A program made the position numbers and the translations under genes. Shown one piece after another: positions 33,568-44,569 of a stretch of DNA of 64,000 bases (position 1 is the stretch's first letter; every line of letters starts with the position of its first letter). The stretch is from Anolis sagrei. Lineage: Eukaryota; Chordata; Lepidosauria; Squamata; Anolidae. The notes beneath the pieces were generated by a model. That model was not told the origin of the DNA. It did no database searches and was given only the letters and a program-made list of their open reading frames with translations. The stretch covers positions 154,379,278 to 154,443,277 of the forward strand of contig NC_090024.1 of the NCBI RefSeq assembly GCF_037176765.1. The letters are read 5' to 3'.

Positions 33568-33569
33568 AG

Positions 33570-33908
33570 GCTTGGGTCCTGCCTATTTACATGACTGCCC
33601 TGGTGGCGCAGTGGGTTAAACCTCTGAGTTGCTGAACTTGCTCATCGAAAGGTCGCAGCTTCAAATCCGGGGAGTACCGTGAGCTCCCGCTGTTAGCCAC
33701 AGCTTCTGTCAACCTAGCAGTTTGAAAACATGCAAATGTGAGTAGATAAATAGGTACCCCTCCAGTGGGAAGGTAAGGGCGCTCCATGCCATCATGCTGG
33801 CCACATGACCTTGGAGGTGTCTATGGACAACACTGGCTCTTCAGGATAGAAATGGAGATGAGCACTACCCCCAGGCTTAATGTCAAGGGGAAACCTTTAC
33901 CTTACCAA
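33570..33908 (+). mobile_element. Full SINE (family A) carrying an L2-derived 5' flank
   Basis: 33597-33908 is a complete copy ending AAACCTTTACCTTACC. Immediately before it, 33570-33596 (GGCTTGGGTCCTGCCTATTT and ACATGACT) equals, in reverse, the L2 sequence that borders the SINE at 28513-28540. Confidence 0.8.
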
Positions 33909-33937
33909 TAGCAAGGCTTATTGTAGTCTTACCCCTA

Positions 33938-34155
33938 AAAGCCAGTGTGATGTAGTAGTTTGAGTGTTAGACTAAGACTCTATTGCAGGCAGGGCAAGCT
34001 TGGACCCTCCAGGTGTTTTGGACTCCAACTCCCATCACTCCTAACAGCCTCAGCCGCTTAAGCGGCGGAGGGGGAAAAGGAAGGGGCCTGAGTCTGTTAG
34101 GAGTGATGGGAGTTGGAGTCCAAACACATGGAGGGCCCAAGATTGTCCATGCCTG
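33938..34155. mobile_element. SINE (family B) fragment next to a hAT-type MITE
   Basis: 33938-33982 is a family B head (GCCAGTGTGATGTAGTAG). The MITE at 33986-34155 has CAGGCAGGGCAAGC / CATGCCTG ends with CCTCCAGGTGTTTTGGACTC arms and a GC-rich loop. No clear 8-bp duplication is seen. Confidence 0.7.
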
Positions 34156-34500
34156 TGATTGAGGCTCCTTCTGTGTGATGCTGGGAGTTGGAGTTGTGCT
34201 TCTTCAGCGCCAAGAGGGGAGTGCTGCCCCCTGCAGGCCGGGCCGGGAACAGCGACAGCCTTGGCTTTGCTTGGAAGAGAGGAGAGGGAAAGAGGCCGCG
34301 GCGGCTGCCAGGGAGATTTCCGGCTCCCGCACGACACTCTCCAGGCTTCCAGGAACGGCCCATATTTGGAGAAAGAAAGGCCTCGCGGGGCTCGTCATCC
34401 GCCCAGGGACCGGCTATGTCGCTGGCCCCGCCCCTTTTTAGCCAGAAAGGCCTTTTGGGGACCCTGTAATGCAGTTCCAACACTGCAGGTCTACGCAATG
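34156..34500. promoter_or_regulatory. GC-rich block with CArG box, about 9 kb upstream of CCN1
   Basis: The block is visibly richer in G, C and CpG than its surroundings. It holds a perfect CArG box CCATATTTGG (34360-34369) and a GC box with CCCCGCCCC near 34425. No repeat family is recognised. It may be an enhancer or an unannotated promoter; function is inferred from motifs only. Confidence 0.4.
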
Positions 34501-34514
34501 TAAGAGTTGGTTGG

Positions 34515-34850
34515 TGGGCAGGAAAAGAGATTTAAAGATGGGCTCAAAGCTCTGGCATAGACACTGAGAACTGGGAAGCCCTGGCCCTTGAGCGCTCCAT
34601 TTGGAGGTCAGCTGTGACCAGCAGTACTGCAGAATTTGAAGAGGCACGAATGGAGGGCAAAAGAGGAAGGTGTGTCAAGCCAGCCCCAGCCGGGACTGCC
34701 TTCCACCTGGAAACCAATGCCCTCACTGCGTGAGAAGATGCAGATCAAGAATAGGGCTCCACAGACACCTACGGACCCACCGCCAGGACACTGATCCTGG
34801 AAAACTATCCTACTTGGACAACGAGGGATTGCCAAAGTAAGAGTTTTGTC
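34515..34850 (+). mobile_element. LINE 3' end (clade unresolved, zinc-finger C-terminus)
   Basis: This is a plus-strand copy of the LINE seen at 37306 and 42700: GAGAACTGGGAAGCCCTGGC, then the region encoding the C-terminal CPHC...H.R-type finger, then GGACAACGAGGGATTGCC. It is 5' truncated. Confidence 0.75.
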
Positions 34851-34939
34851 AATCCCTCCTGTGCCTTTAGGATATTTAGGCACCCAGAGGGATATCTTTG
34901 GTGTGTCTGCCTTCAAGTCACCTGTTGATTTTGGCTTTT

Positions 34940-35478
34940 TTTTTTTTACGGTGCATCCATTCTATGGAAGTTCTAGTTTGCTAGGGTCTCAGCATTCTTC
35001 AGCAGAGAAGGCAAATATCTTGCAAAACTACAAATCCCAGGATACCGTAGCATTGAACCATGGCGATTAAATTGGTTCCAAACTTCATCAGTTCTGCAGC
35101 ATCGGTCTAAAATGTTCAGAGATTTGCCAGAAAAATACCTAGCAAAACTACAAATCCCAGGATACCATAGCATTGAACCATGGCGATTAAATTGGTTCCA
35201 AACTGCGGGGTAGGCCTAAAATGTTCAGAGATTTACCAGCAAAATACCTTGCAAAACTACAAATCCCAGGATACAATAGCATTGAGCCATGGCGATTCAA
35301 TTAGTGTCAAACTGCATCCATTCTATGGCATCGGCCTAAAATGTTCAGAGATTTACCAGCAAAATAATTTGCAAAACTACAAATCTCAGGATAACATAGC
35401 ATTGAACCATGGCGATTAAACTGGTGTCAAACTGCATCCGTTCTTCGGGGTAGGCCTAAAATGTTCAGAGATTTGCCA
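34940..35478. repeat. MITE-derived tandem repeat, period about 110-120 bp
   Basis: Four units, at about 34985-35107, 35108-35217, 35218-35337 and 35338-35457, share AAAATGTTCAGAGATTT(G/A)CC, GCAAAACTACAAATCCCAGG and CATAGCATTGAACCATGGCG. A fifth unit starts at 35458. The core is half of the M1 MITE. Confidence 0.85.
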
Positions 35479-35590
35479 GCAACCACAGTAGAGCCTCCAG
35501 CACCCATCTTTCTATGGGGGTCTCCCATTCAAGTACTCACCAAGGCTGATGCCACTTACCCTCCAAGATCAGATGGGGTCTGATACATTT
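35479..35590 (-). mobile_element. 5S-rRNA-derived SINE fragment
   Basis: Read in reverse it contains the 5S rRNA internal promoter region in diverged form (plus strand: GGTCTCCCATTCAAGTACTC, then CCAAGATCAGATGGGGTC). Confidence 0.6.
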
Positions 35591-35599
35591 AGATCACAA

Positions 35600-35790
35600 C
35601 TGGATCTCTTTATGCATCGATTCTACATCCATGGATTCAACCATCCCACTTTGAAAATATTTTTTAAAAACCAAAAAGTAAACTTTAGAGTTGCCATTTT
35701 GTTTAATATAGAATGTATATGTAGCTATGTACATGGGACTTTTGCACCCACAGATTTTGGTATCCATGGAGTGGGGGAGGGCAGGAACCC
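35600..35790. mobile_element. Tigger/MER2-like fragment
   Basis: CATCCATGGATTCAACCATC, then GAAAATATTTTTTAAAAACC and GATTTTGGTATCCATGGAG, in the order of a MER2-type terminal region. Confidence 0.55.
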
Positions 35791-35887
35791 AAAGCTACAA
35801 GATCCAAGAGACAGCTGTGTTTATTTTGTCCTAATCCTCATTACAGAGTGGGAAATAGCTCTGCCACTCTTTGAGAAAAGAGTAAAT

Positions 35888-36130
35888 GGAATTATTATTA
35901 TTATTATTATTATTATTACCCGTCTCTCCTTATGGCTCAAGGCAGGTTACAACACAATTACAAAAGAAGAACATTGCAAAAATCCAATACATATACATAT
36001 TTCGTTAAAAGATACACATTAAAACTGCATTTTTATAAAATACATATTAAAGTACACAAAGCAAGACATCAAACAAAGGACATGAGTTTAAGATTCATAG
36101 TTAAAAACTCTGCAAGAAGAGATGAGTCTT
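35888..36130 (-). mobile_element. L2-type LINE 3' end
   Basis: (ATT)n at 35892-35920 is followed by CCGTCTCTCCTTATGGCTCA, a reversed L2-type tail, then degraded upstream sequence. Confidence 0.5.
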
Positions 36131-36131
36131 T

Positions 36132-36480
36132 GGATGTGTTGTCGAAGGCTTTCAGGGCTGGAATCACTGGGTTGCTGTGAGTTTTCCAGGCTGTATGGCC
36201 ATGTTCCAGATGCACTATCTCCTGATGTTTGCCCACATCTATGGCAGGCATCCTCAGAGGTTGTGAGGTCTGTTGGAAACTAGGCACATGATGTTTATAT
36301 ACCTGTGGAATGTCCAGGGTGGGAGAAAGAACTCTTGTCTGCTTGAGGCAAGTGGGAATATTCCAATTGGCCATCTCAATTAGCATTGAATGGCCTTGCA
36401 ACTTCCAAGACTGGCTGCCTGCTGCCTGGAAGAATCCTTTGTGTGTGTGTCTGTGTGTGTGTGTGTGGGGGGGGGGGGTG
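36132..36480 (-). mobile_element. Penelope-like 3' end
   Basis: It reads TGTCGAAGGCTTTCAGGGC, GCTGTATGGCCATGTTCC and GGCAGGCATCCTCAGAGG, then the AATGTCCAGGGTGGGAG body. It ends at a (GT)n(G)n run at 36438-36480. Confidence 0.8.
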
Positions 36481-36564
36481 TTAGCTGGCCCTGATTGTTT
36501 CATGTCTGGAATTTCCCTGTTTTTTGGGGGGTGGGGTGGGTGTTGCTCTTTATTTACTGTCCTG

Positions 36565-37305
36565 ATTATAGAGTTGGAGTCCAAAACATTTGGAGGGCCA
36601 AAGTTTGCCCATGCCTGATCTAGCAGGACACAGAGTACCAATCTCGGTGTGAAAACGTATCCAGAATGAATGAGGGTGGGGGTCATTTTCAAAAACTGTT
36701 GACAAACCATCCGTATATTTTGTCATTTCTATCCCCATATTCCAGTTACTCCTTCACATACATTTCTTTCCTCTTCTTTCAGTTTCACTTTTTGCAACTC
36801 CTTTTTGTGTTTACACTTTGTGCTTACCTTACAATGGGCCTCTCCCATTGCTATTGCCAGGCCACTGGTTCCCGCAGCCTTAAATCATCCATCCAATAGC
36901 AAAACAGCCTTACTGCTGTGACTCATTTTGGAAGTGAAAAGCTGGGAAGTTGAGGTAGAGGGGGCAGTTAAACAAGGAAATGCATAGGGAAGACAACAGA
37001 ATTGAACCGTGACCTTGGTGATGAATGTTGAAGTGGTTTCAGGTTTTCACTTCCTTAACAGGCACAGAGTTAAGACTGTGTTCTGTTCAAGATCATACAC
37101 AGAAACCTGTGCAGCAACTGTATATAGACCAGTGCATCTCAAGTTTCTTCACTGGTGCCGATCCCTGGGACATATCAGTCCCTGTCAAGTTTCTGGAAAA
37201 GGAAGGACTTATGCCCAGCAGGCACAAATCACCACCAGTTTCCACATCAGCTACCCTGGGAAGCACTGCTGCATGCAAATCTGTTAGGAGTAAAGTGCTT
37301 CATAA
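36565..37305. other. hAT MITE half, then unassigned sequence
   Basis: 36565-36619 is the right half of the hAT MITE of 41193 (TTGGAGTCCAAAACATTTGG, CCCATGCCTG). From 36620 to 37305 nothing is recognised. Confidence 0.5.
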
Positions 37306-38155
37306 CCTTACTTACTTACTTAGGCGATTCCTCGTTGACCAAGTAGGATAGTCTTCCATGATCAGTATTCTTGTCGGTTCGTAGTTGGCTGTGGAGCACT
37401 ATTCTTGATCTGAATCTTCTCCCACAGTGAGGGCATTGGTTTCCAGGTGGAAGGCAGTCCCTGTCAGGGTTGGCTTGATGTGCCTTCCTCTTGGCACGTT
37501 TCTCTCTTTCACCCTCCATTCGTGCTTCTTCAAATTCTGCAGCACTGCTGCTCACAGCTGACCTCCAGCTGGAGCGGTCAAGGGCCAGGGCTTCCCAGTT
37601 CTCTATGCCAGAGTTTTTAAGGTTGGCTTTGAGCCCATCTTTAAATCTCTTTTCCTGTCCACCAAAATTTTGTTTTCCGTTCTTGAGTTCGGAGTAGAGC
37701 AACTGCTTTGGGAGATGGTGGTCGGGCATCCGGACAACGTGGCCGGTCCAGCGGAGTTGATGGCGAAGGACCATCGCTTCAATGCTGGTGGTCTTTGCTT
37801 CTTCCAGCACGCTGACGTTTGTCCACTTGTCTTCCCAAGAGATTTGCAGGATTTTCCGGAGGCAGCGCTGATAGAATCGTTCCAGGAGCTGCATGTGATG
37901 TCTGTAGACAGTCCACGTTTTGCAGGCCTATAGCAGGGTTGGGGGGACAATAGCTTTATAAACAAGCACCTTGGTATCCCTACAGATGTCCCGGTCCTCA
38001 AACACTCTCTGCTTCATTTGGAAAAATGCTACACTCGCAGAGCTCATACAGTGTTGTATTTTGGTGTCGATGTTGACTTTGGTGGAGAGGTGGCTGCCAA
38101 GGTAGTGGAAATTATCAACATTTTCTAATGTTACACTATTAAGCTTAATGGCTTC
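37306..38155 (-). mobile_element. LINE 3' portion (clade unresolved) with zinc-finger C-terminus
   Basis: The minus frame 37894-37316 encodes 192 residues of a non-LTR retrotransposon polyprotein C-terminus: ERFYQRCLRKILQISWEDKW, HQLRWTGHVVRMPD, LYSELKNGKQNFGGQEKRFK, and the terminal finger CPHCGRRFRSRIVLHSQLR. The upstream part (37895-38155) continues in another frame. It ends at an (AAGT)n run at 37308-37320. An RTE/L1-Tx1-type affinity is possible. Confidence 0.85.
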
Positions 38156-38234
38156 ATAACCATGGTTAGTGTGTATGTATGTCTGTCCATATGTTCTGAC
38201 CTATGCACATGTCGTGGGTAGTATCTGTATTGAA

Positions 38235-38757
38235 TAAATAATTCACTTTGGCATCACTTTAACTGCAATGACTCAATGTTATGGAATGTGGGGATGTATA
38301 GTTTCATGAGGCACCGGCATTCTTTGCAAGAGAAGCTGAAGACCTTGTAAAACTTAAATTCTCAGGATTCCAAATAATTGTGCCATGACAGTTAAATTGT
38401 TATCAAACTGAATTTATACTATAGCATAGGTAAAAATAAAGATTTCCCCTTGGCTTTAAGTATAGTCGAGTCTGACTCTAGGGGGTGGTGCTCAATTCAA
38501 TTTCTAAGTCCGTAGACACCTCCTAGGTCACGTGGCCAGCATGACTGCATGTCACCTTCCCGTCGAAGCGGTACCTATTGATCTACTCATATTTGCATGT
38601 TTTCGAATTGCTAGGTTGGCAGAAGCTGGGGCTAACAATGGGACCTCACCCCATCCTGTGGATTCAAACCGGTGACCTTCCAGTCAGCAAATTCTGCAGC
38701 TTAGTGGTTTAACCCGCTGCGCAGCCACGACCCCTCATAGTGTAGATACACCCCTGA
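38235..38757. mobile_element. M1-like MITE split by a SINE
   Basis: The left part 38235-38427 (TTTGGCATCACTTTAACTGC, GAGGCACCGGCATTCTTTGC) resumes at 38736-38757 (TAGTGTAGATACACCCC). The SINE at 38428-38735 inserted near its right end, with an ATAG-type duplication. Confidence 0.65.
38428..38735 (-). mobile_element. tRNA-derived SINE (family A)
   Basis: Minus-strand copy, AAAGATTTCCCCTTGGC tail to GGGTCGTGGCTGCGCAG head; moderately diverged. Confidence 0.85.
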
Positions 38758-38954
38758 TTAACTGATAGCATCCTAAAAATAAATAAATATTATGTGCTTT
38801 TACTGCATCTGACTGGATCACAGCACTTTTGCCTCCCACTTGGAGTTTGCTGCCCCTACCTTATAAAAACCTGCTCCAGTGGTTTAGGAAATACTTTAAA
38901 ACAAATTTGCCAGTTTAGAAGAAAACTGCCTCCTAATTTTTTTTCAACTTACCT

Positions 38955-39140
38955 ACTAATGGGGAAAGCCAGTGTGGTGTTATAATTTGAATGTATGGCT
39001 ACAATTCTGGGTTTGATTCCTGCTCAGCCATGGAAACCCATTGGATGATCTTTGACAAGTCGCACCCTCTCAGCCCAAGAAACCCCATAATAGGTTTGCC
39101 TTAGGGTTGGCAAGTTAGAAACAATTTGAAGATACACAGC
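38955..39140 (+). mobile_element. tRNA-derived SINE (family B)
   Basis: GCCAGTGTGGTGTTATAATT head, GGGTTTGATTCCTGCTC B box, CATGGAAACCCATTGG body, GTTAGAAACAATTTGAAG tail. Confidence 0.75.
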
Positions 39141-40235
39141 AAGTTACAATGGGGAAAAATCTGCTCGTACTCAAAATCCTCTTGTCTTTTGATAGGTTCA
39201 GATGTCACATTCATACAAAAGTCAATCTGCAGAGATTTTGTCAGTAGTACTTTCCATGCTGTTTCTGGATGGTGGAGAATAGATGGTATGTTTCAAGTGT
39301 TGCTTCTCTCCTTTAAACGGTAGCTGACTGTTGTCACTAACCTCTGAGCTTTTTAATAATGAGGGACTACATCATGATGGACAGGGCCAAAACAATTATT
39401 AAATGCCACTTATTGAAAGGCTTGCTAGCTGCTTAAATTGCAAGACCTGGCAAGAATGCTGGCTGTTTGTTTCTGTCTTCTGGGCCTCTTCTAGAATTAG
39501 GTATCAAAGGGAACACCACTAGACCATAATATGTTGATGGGATCACTGAGCAATTATATTTGGTATGGGCATTCACATTTGCTGCATAGCTTGACTGTCT
39601 GAGTCAAAACACCTAATGTGCTCTTACAGGCATGCTCTAGTAAGTGAAGCTCGCACTGTGCTCTTAGCTGCCAGAAAAATAAATGCCCCCTCCCTCAAAC
39701 CACAGTTTCATGGCCGTCTCCCGAAAAACATGAGAGCTCTCTCGGTATAATATTCGGGTTCATGTAGAGCCACCATTTGCTCTGTGCTGGTATTCTGACC
39801 ACCTCTGTGAGGTCAACCTCACTCCCAGATTCTGGCCATCCACTCTACATGTCTCATTTTTAGACAGACTTAGTAATTAATTTGTTTTTGGACTACTGAT
39901 GATGACACTTTTCAGCTTTCAGTTTGTCCTCACATGAAAAGCTTGCTCTCTTCTGAATTGACCAGATGCAGGAGCATGTTGTACTATGCATACATTCCAT
40001 ATTTTAGGTCTGTATTTCACTCTTGGTCATTTTTTTTTACATTTATATCAATCGCCTGGCCAAGGAATGAGCTTCAGACAGAGCTTAGAGGAGTTACCTT
40101 TTGGGGTTAGAAAATTCCCTAGTCACAATTCCCCCAGTCAGCATGGTCCATAGCCACACTGGAGGCTTGGTCTGGATTTTTTATATATCCAAAAAGTTAG
40201 TTTTTGCAATCTCTGAAATAAGACTCTTGTATTCT
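39141..40235. other. Unassigned intergenic sequence
   Basis: About 1.1 kb without a recognisable repeat or gene. Confidence 0.45.
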
Positions 40236-40522
40236 TAGGGCCCCATTGGTGGCACAGTGGGTTAAACTGCTCGGCTGCAGAACTTGCTGACCGAAAGGTT
40301 GGCAGTTCAAATCCGGGGAGCAGGGTGAGCTCCTGCTGTGAGATCCAGCTTTTGCCAATCTAGTAGTTTGAAAACATGCAAATGTGAGTAGATACTGGCC
40401 ACATGACCTAGGAGGTGTCTATGGGCAACGCTGGCTTGGAAATGGAGATGAGCACCACCCCCCAGAGTTGGACACAACTAGACAATTTCAGGGGAAACTT
40501 TTACCTTTACCTTTGTTCTTAG
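40236..40522 (+). mobile_element. tRNA-derived SINE (family A), internally deleted
   Basis: Head GGGCCCCATTGGTGGCACAG, B box AGTTCAAATCC; about 45 bp of the middle are missing between GTGAGTAGATA and CTGGCCACATG; tail CTTTTACCTTTACCTTTG. Confidence 0.88.
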
Positions 40523-40737
40523 GCTGCCCCTGTTCAACAACAAGTAAAGGGAAAGGATTTTTGATTTCTGTTTCAATTTCTTTTGGTTGTTGCTGATACA
40601 GTTCTGTTAAGCACACTGGATAGCCCACTTTGTATATGCCACACTTTAGTGATGGTTGCACATTACAGCATGGGTTGAAGCTGTTGAACACACAATAATC
40701 TTGTTGTAATGTTATGTGCATATGAGTACTACACATT

Positions 40738-40925
40738 CTAGAGAACCAATGTAGCATTGGAAGATGACTCTGGAGACCAGGGTTCAACTCCCAAGTTGGC
40801 CATGGAAACCCACTGGGAGACCTTGGGTGAATCAGCCCCAGAAAACCCCATGAATTGCAAAAAGATCATCTTAAGGTTTTCATAAATTGGAAATGACTTA
40901 AAGGCACATTACACCAACAAAGTGC
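40738..40925 (+). mobile_element. tRNA-derived SINE (family B)
   Basis: AGAGAACCAATGTAGCATTG head, AGGGTTCAACTCCC B box, CATGGAAACCCACTGGG body, GGAAATGACTTAAAGGCAC tail. Confidence 0.78.
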
Positions 40926-41192
40926 ACATTATCAAGATAATTTAAGAGATTTAACACCTCTCATCTCACTAATGAGCCCTTTTGTCTTTTTTATGCCCAA
41001 ATCTAATATGCATGATTGAGAATTTGATCTTGCCTGAATCAGAAGGCCACTACAATCTTCTGCAGGCCTTTTGTATCACTCTGCAATCCCTTAAGAGTAC
41101 TCTTGAAAAAGCACAGGGGAATATGATGGGAGGGAATGGGAAAGTGCCATAGGTGTAAGTAGATTTCCATCACTGCTTCTTTGGATCTAAAC

Positions 41193-41309
41193 CGGACATA
41201 GGCAAATGATGGCTCTCCAGGTGTTTTGGACTTCAACTCCTACAGGCTGTTAGGAATTGTGGGAATTGAAGTCCAAAACACCTGGAAGGCTGAAGTTTGC
41301 CTATGCCTG
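41193..41309. mobile_element. hAT-type MITE with perfect 8-bp target duplication
   Basis: A 117-bp palindrome: CCAGGTGTTTTGGACTTCAA faces TTGAAGTCCAAAACACCTGG, with CTATGCCTG at the end. ATCTAAAC stands on both sides (41185-41192 and 41310-41317), the 8-bp duplication expected for hAT. Confidence 0.93.
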
Positions 41310-41383
41310 ATCTAAACCATTGTTTGCAATCTAAGATTATTAATTGCTTGGTGCAGTGTGATGTTGACAAACATTAGAATGTA

Positions 41384-41826
41384 CAGTAGAGTCTCGCTTA
41401 TCCGACATAAACGGGCTGGCGGATGTCAGATAAACAAAAATGTTGGATAATATGGAGTCTCCTACTGCTGCCCATCCAACGCGGCACTAGACATACTAGA
41501 ATACTAACAGCAGGGACTCAAAGGTTTAAGACAAGGCAACACCTCGGGGTTAGAGCGGCACAGCAAGAAGTGCTCGGATGCGTAAGAGGAGCATGGAAAT
41601 CACAGAAGAAAGGAGGGAGGACACTTCCTCTACAGGTCCTGCCTCTTTTCCCCCTTTTCTCCCTCCTCCTCATATTGCCATTTTCACTTATTGGGAATGG
41701 AGAGAGAGTTGGGGAGTACTACTTTAATTGAAGGGGAAATGCTGCAGGAAAGGGGGGCGTCGGATAAGAGCATCAGATAAGACAGAATGTCGGATAAGCG
41801 AAGGTCGGATAAGTAAAACTCTACTG
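41384..41826. mobile_element. Non-autonomous Tigger-like element, both ends present
   Basis: CAGTAGAGTCTCGCTTATCC at the left and its inverted, slightly diverged form at the right (AAAACTCTACTG), each next to TA (41382-41383, 41827-41828). The 443-bp interior is unrelated to transposase as far as I can see. Confidence 0.82.
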
Positions 41827-41828
41827 TA

Positions 41829-42006
41829 TGTAATTGATTCTTATCCAAATTTATGACTTGCAGAAAATGTCTATAGTGCAGTCATATGCGTAAGTGCTTG
41901 TGGGACCTAATATTGCAGACCTAGATTTTATAGAACAGACAAAAAAGCAGGAAATGTACCTATGTATATGTATTTTTAAATTTTAATTTGCTACAGAACT
42001 TTCAGC

Positions 42007-42043
<37 letters not shown>

Positions 42044-42699
42044 TTTTTGCATTTCTTGATAATGGCAAACCTGTGACAGAGACTGCTTGCAATTTATTCT
42101 TTGAACAATATTTGTTTTGTCAGCTAAAATTCTCTTTTGGATACATTTATTCCCAAATTTAGTACAAATATGTATTATATTCAAATACGTTCACCTCTTA
42201 CCATTTATATAACTCATACATTAATAATTTTTCTACGTGACCCAAAATAATGTTAGGCATTTAGAGAACAAAGAGGGAAAAAAGGTGCTGTCCTTTCTCC
42301 AAGGAGCTTAGAATCTAATTTTACACATGACGGAACAACAAGGCCATGACAAACAATAAGAGAGATGGGATAAAAAAGGACAAAAGATCCAGCACGCTAG
42401 GTAAGCTTCAGTCATCCATTCAAAGAGGGAAATATCACCATGTAACTTAGGTGACTGCCTGCTCATCAAAGAACTCGCCAAAAAAACTCAAAACAAAAGA
42501 ATAAAACCAAGAAATAACCTAACAATATATTAGTCAGAACTAAGAATTAGTGAACACCCTTCATGCTGAAATAAATCTGTTTGAATTCTAGGTTTCACCA
42601 TGCCGTCTGAATAACTCCAGTGGCAATTACACATTTTGCCTAGTAAAGTAGTAATTGGTGCCATGGAGATGCCTTTTTCTTCTTCTACTTTGAACTGTC
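41829..42699. other. Unassigned sequence with (AAT)n
   Basis: 42006-42042 is an (AAT)n microsatellite. Nothing else is recognised. Confidence 0.45.
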
Positions 42700-43330
42700 T
42701 GCCCTTACTTAGGCGATCCCTCGTAGTCTGAGGATGATGGTCCTTTAAGTGTAATATCCTGGCGGTGGGTCCGTAGGTGACTGTGTAGCCCTATTCTTGA
42801 CCTGCATCTTCTCCCACAGTGAGGACATAGGTTTCCAGGTGGAAGGCAATCCCGGTCGGGGTTGGCTTGACATGCCTTCCTCTTGGCACATTTCTCTCTT
42901 TGGCCCACCATTCGTGCCTCTTCAAATTCTGCAGCACTGCTGGTCATAGCTGACCTCCAACTGAAATGCTTAAAGGCCAGGGCTTCCCAGTTCTCAGTGT
43001 CTATGCCAGAGTTTTTAAGATTGGCTTTGAGCAGGTCTTTAAATCTCTTTTCCTGTCCTCCAACATTCCGTTTTCCATTCTTGAGTTCGGAGTAGAGCAA
43101 CTGCTTTGGGAGACAGTGGTCGGGCATCCGGACAACGTGACCGGTCCAGTGGAGTTGATGGTGGAGGACCATCACTTCAGTGCTGGTGGTCTTTGCTTCT
43201 TCCAGCATGCTGATATTTGTCCGCTTGTCTTCCCAAGAGATTTGCAGGATTTTTTGGAGGCAGCGCTGATGGAATCGTTCCAGGAGTTGCATGTGACGTC
43301 TGTAGACTGTCCACGTCTCACAGGCATACA
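42700..43330 (-). mobile_element. LINE 3' portion (same family as 37306)
   Basis: The minus frame 43292-42705 encodes 195 residues: ERFHQRCLQKILQISWEDKR, HQLHWTGHVVRMPDHCLPKQ, AAEFEEARM and CPHCGRRCRSRIGLHSHLR. It stays open for the whole stretch. It is joined at its 5' side to a Penelope-like fragment. Confidence 0.85.
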
Positions 43331-43412
43331 GCAGGAATGTCCAGGGTGGGAGAATGAACTCTTGTCTGTTAGAAGTAGGTGTGAATATTTCAGTTGGCCA
43401 CCTTGGAACAGA
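43331..43412 (-). mobile_element. Penelope-like fragment
   Basis: GGAATGTCCAGGGTGGGAG then GTAGGTGTGAATATTTCAG, the internal 3' region of the family, without the terminal motif. Confidence 0.6.
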
Positions 43413-44089
43413 TACATGACAAGATTTTGGAATGTCCTGCTTCAGCTCCTCGTCCTTTACACCTTACGAGATCCTGGATGAGGCCCTGGCTGGTCCTAGA
43501 CACATGAGTCCTGGTGTTGGAGGTGAGGATACAAAAAATAAACTACTGTAGACCCTGTTTCTGTTACGTATACCACATCTGTCCCTATGATAGATAGCAA
43601 ACCAACTTCAGTAGCAAGTAGTGCTATTATCATGAGCTCTGGCAACATACCACAAGAAGGACTGTGTATTTCTACTTTACAGTGAAACACCCACTGAGAG
43701 AAACTTGGAAGGCACAGTGGAAATGTTCACACCCCTTCAGACACACCTCTTACAAAAGCCATTGTCAACCAAGCAAGCATATGTCCCCATGGCTTTCTGA
43801 AATGCCTCCACATATATAAGTGACATCATGCCCATTCATTTGGCTCCTGTTGACATATTGGCCAAACCTCAGAGTGGGTGCAGAAGAAACTTGTTCATAA
43901 TGCCTGCTTGTGTACTCACTGCTTGAGTGACTGAATTCTATTTGTAAGAACAAAGGATAGGCTAGTTGAGGTGACATTTATGTCAGTGACAGGAATTCAC
44001 ATTGCTTCATCAGAAACTACAGGGCGTGAGCTCATTTCTCCCAAGAGACATGAGCCTTTACATCCAAAAGCAGTATGTTTGTATCACCT
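43413..44089. other. Unassigned intergenic sequence
   Basis: No recognisable repeat or gene. Confidence 0.4.
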
Positions 44090-44530
44090 GGTTTGTTGTA
44101 CGTTTTCTGGGCTGTATGGCCATGTTCCAGAAGCATTCTCTCCTGATGTTTCACCTTCATCTATGGCAGGCACCCTCAGAGGTTGTTAGGTCTGTTGGAA
44201 ACTAGGGAAATGTGGTTTATATATTTGTGAAATGTCTAGGATGGGAGAAAGAATGTCTAGGGTTGCTCTCCCTACATTTCGTTTAAACCCCTCCTACTAG
44301 ATACATCCTACCTCTGTTCATGCCGAGCGTTTATTTTTAAAATTTTAACTATTACATCTGTCCCGGCCATAGGTTTTTAAATCTTTTTGTGTTATTGTCT
44401 ATATGTGAGTTATATTAATTGTATTGTTTATTTGCTTATTGCTTGTTGTTTTTACTGATGTGTTGTTGGGCTTGGCCTCACGTAAGCTGCTCCGAGTCCC
44501 TTGGGGAGATGGTTGCGGGGTATAAATAAA

Positions 44531-44569
<39 letters not shown>

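Noticed and set aside
36069-36710. 213-codon minus frame
   Set aside because: It runs through a Penelope 3' end, a GT microsatellite and a hAT fragment; no domain is visible.
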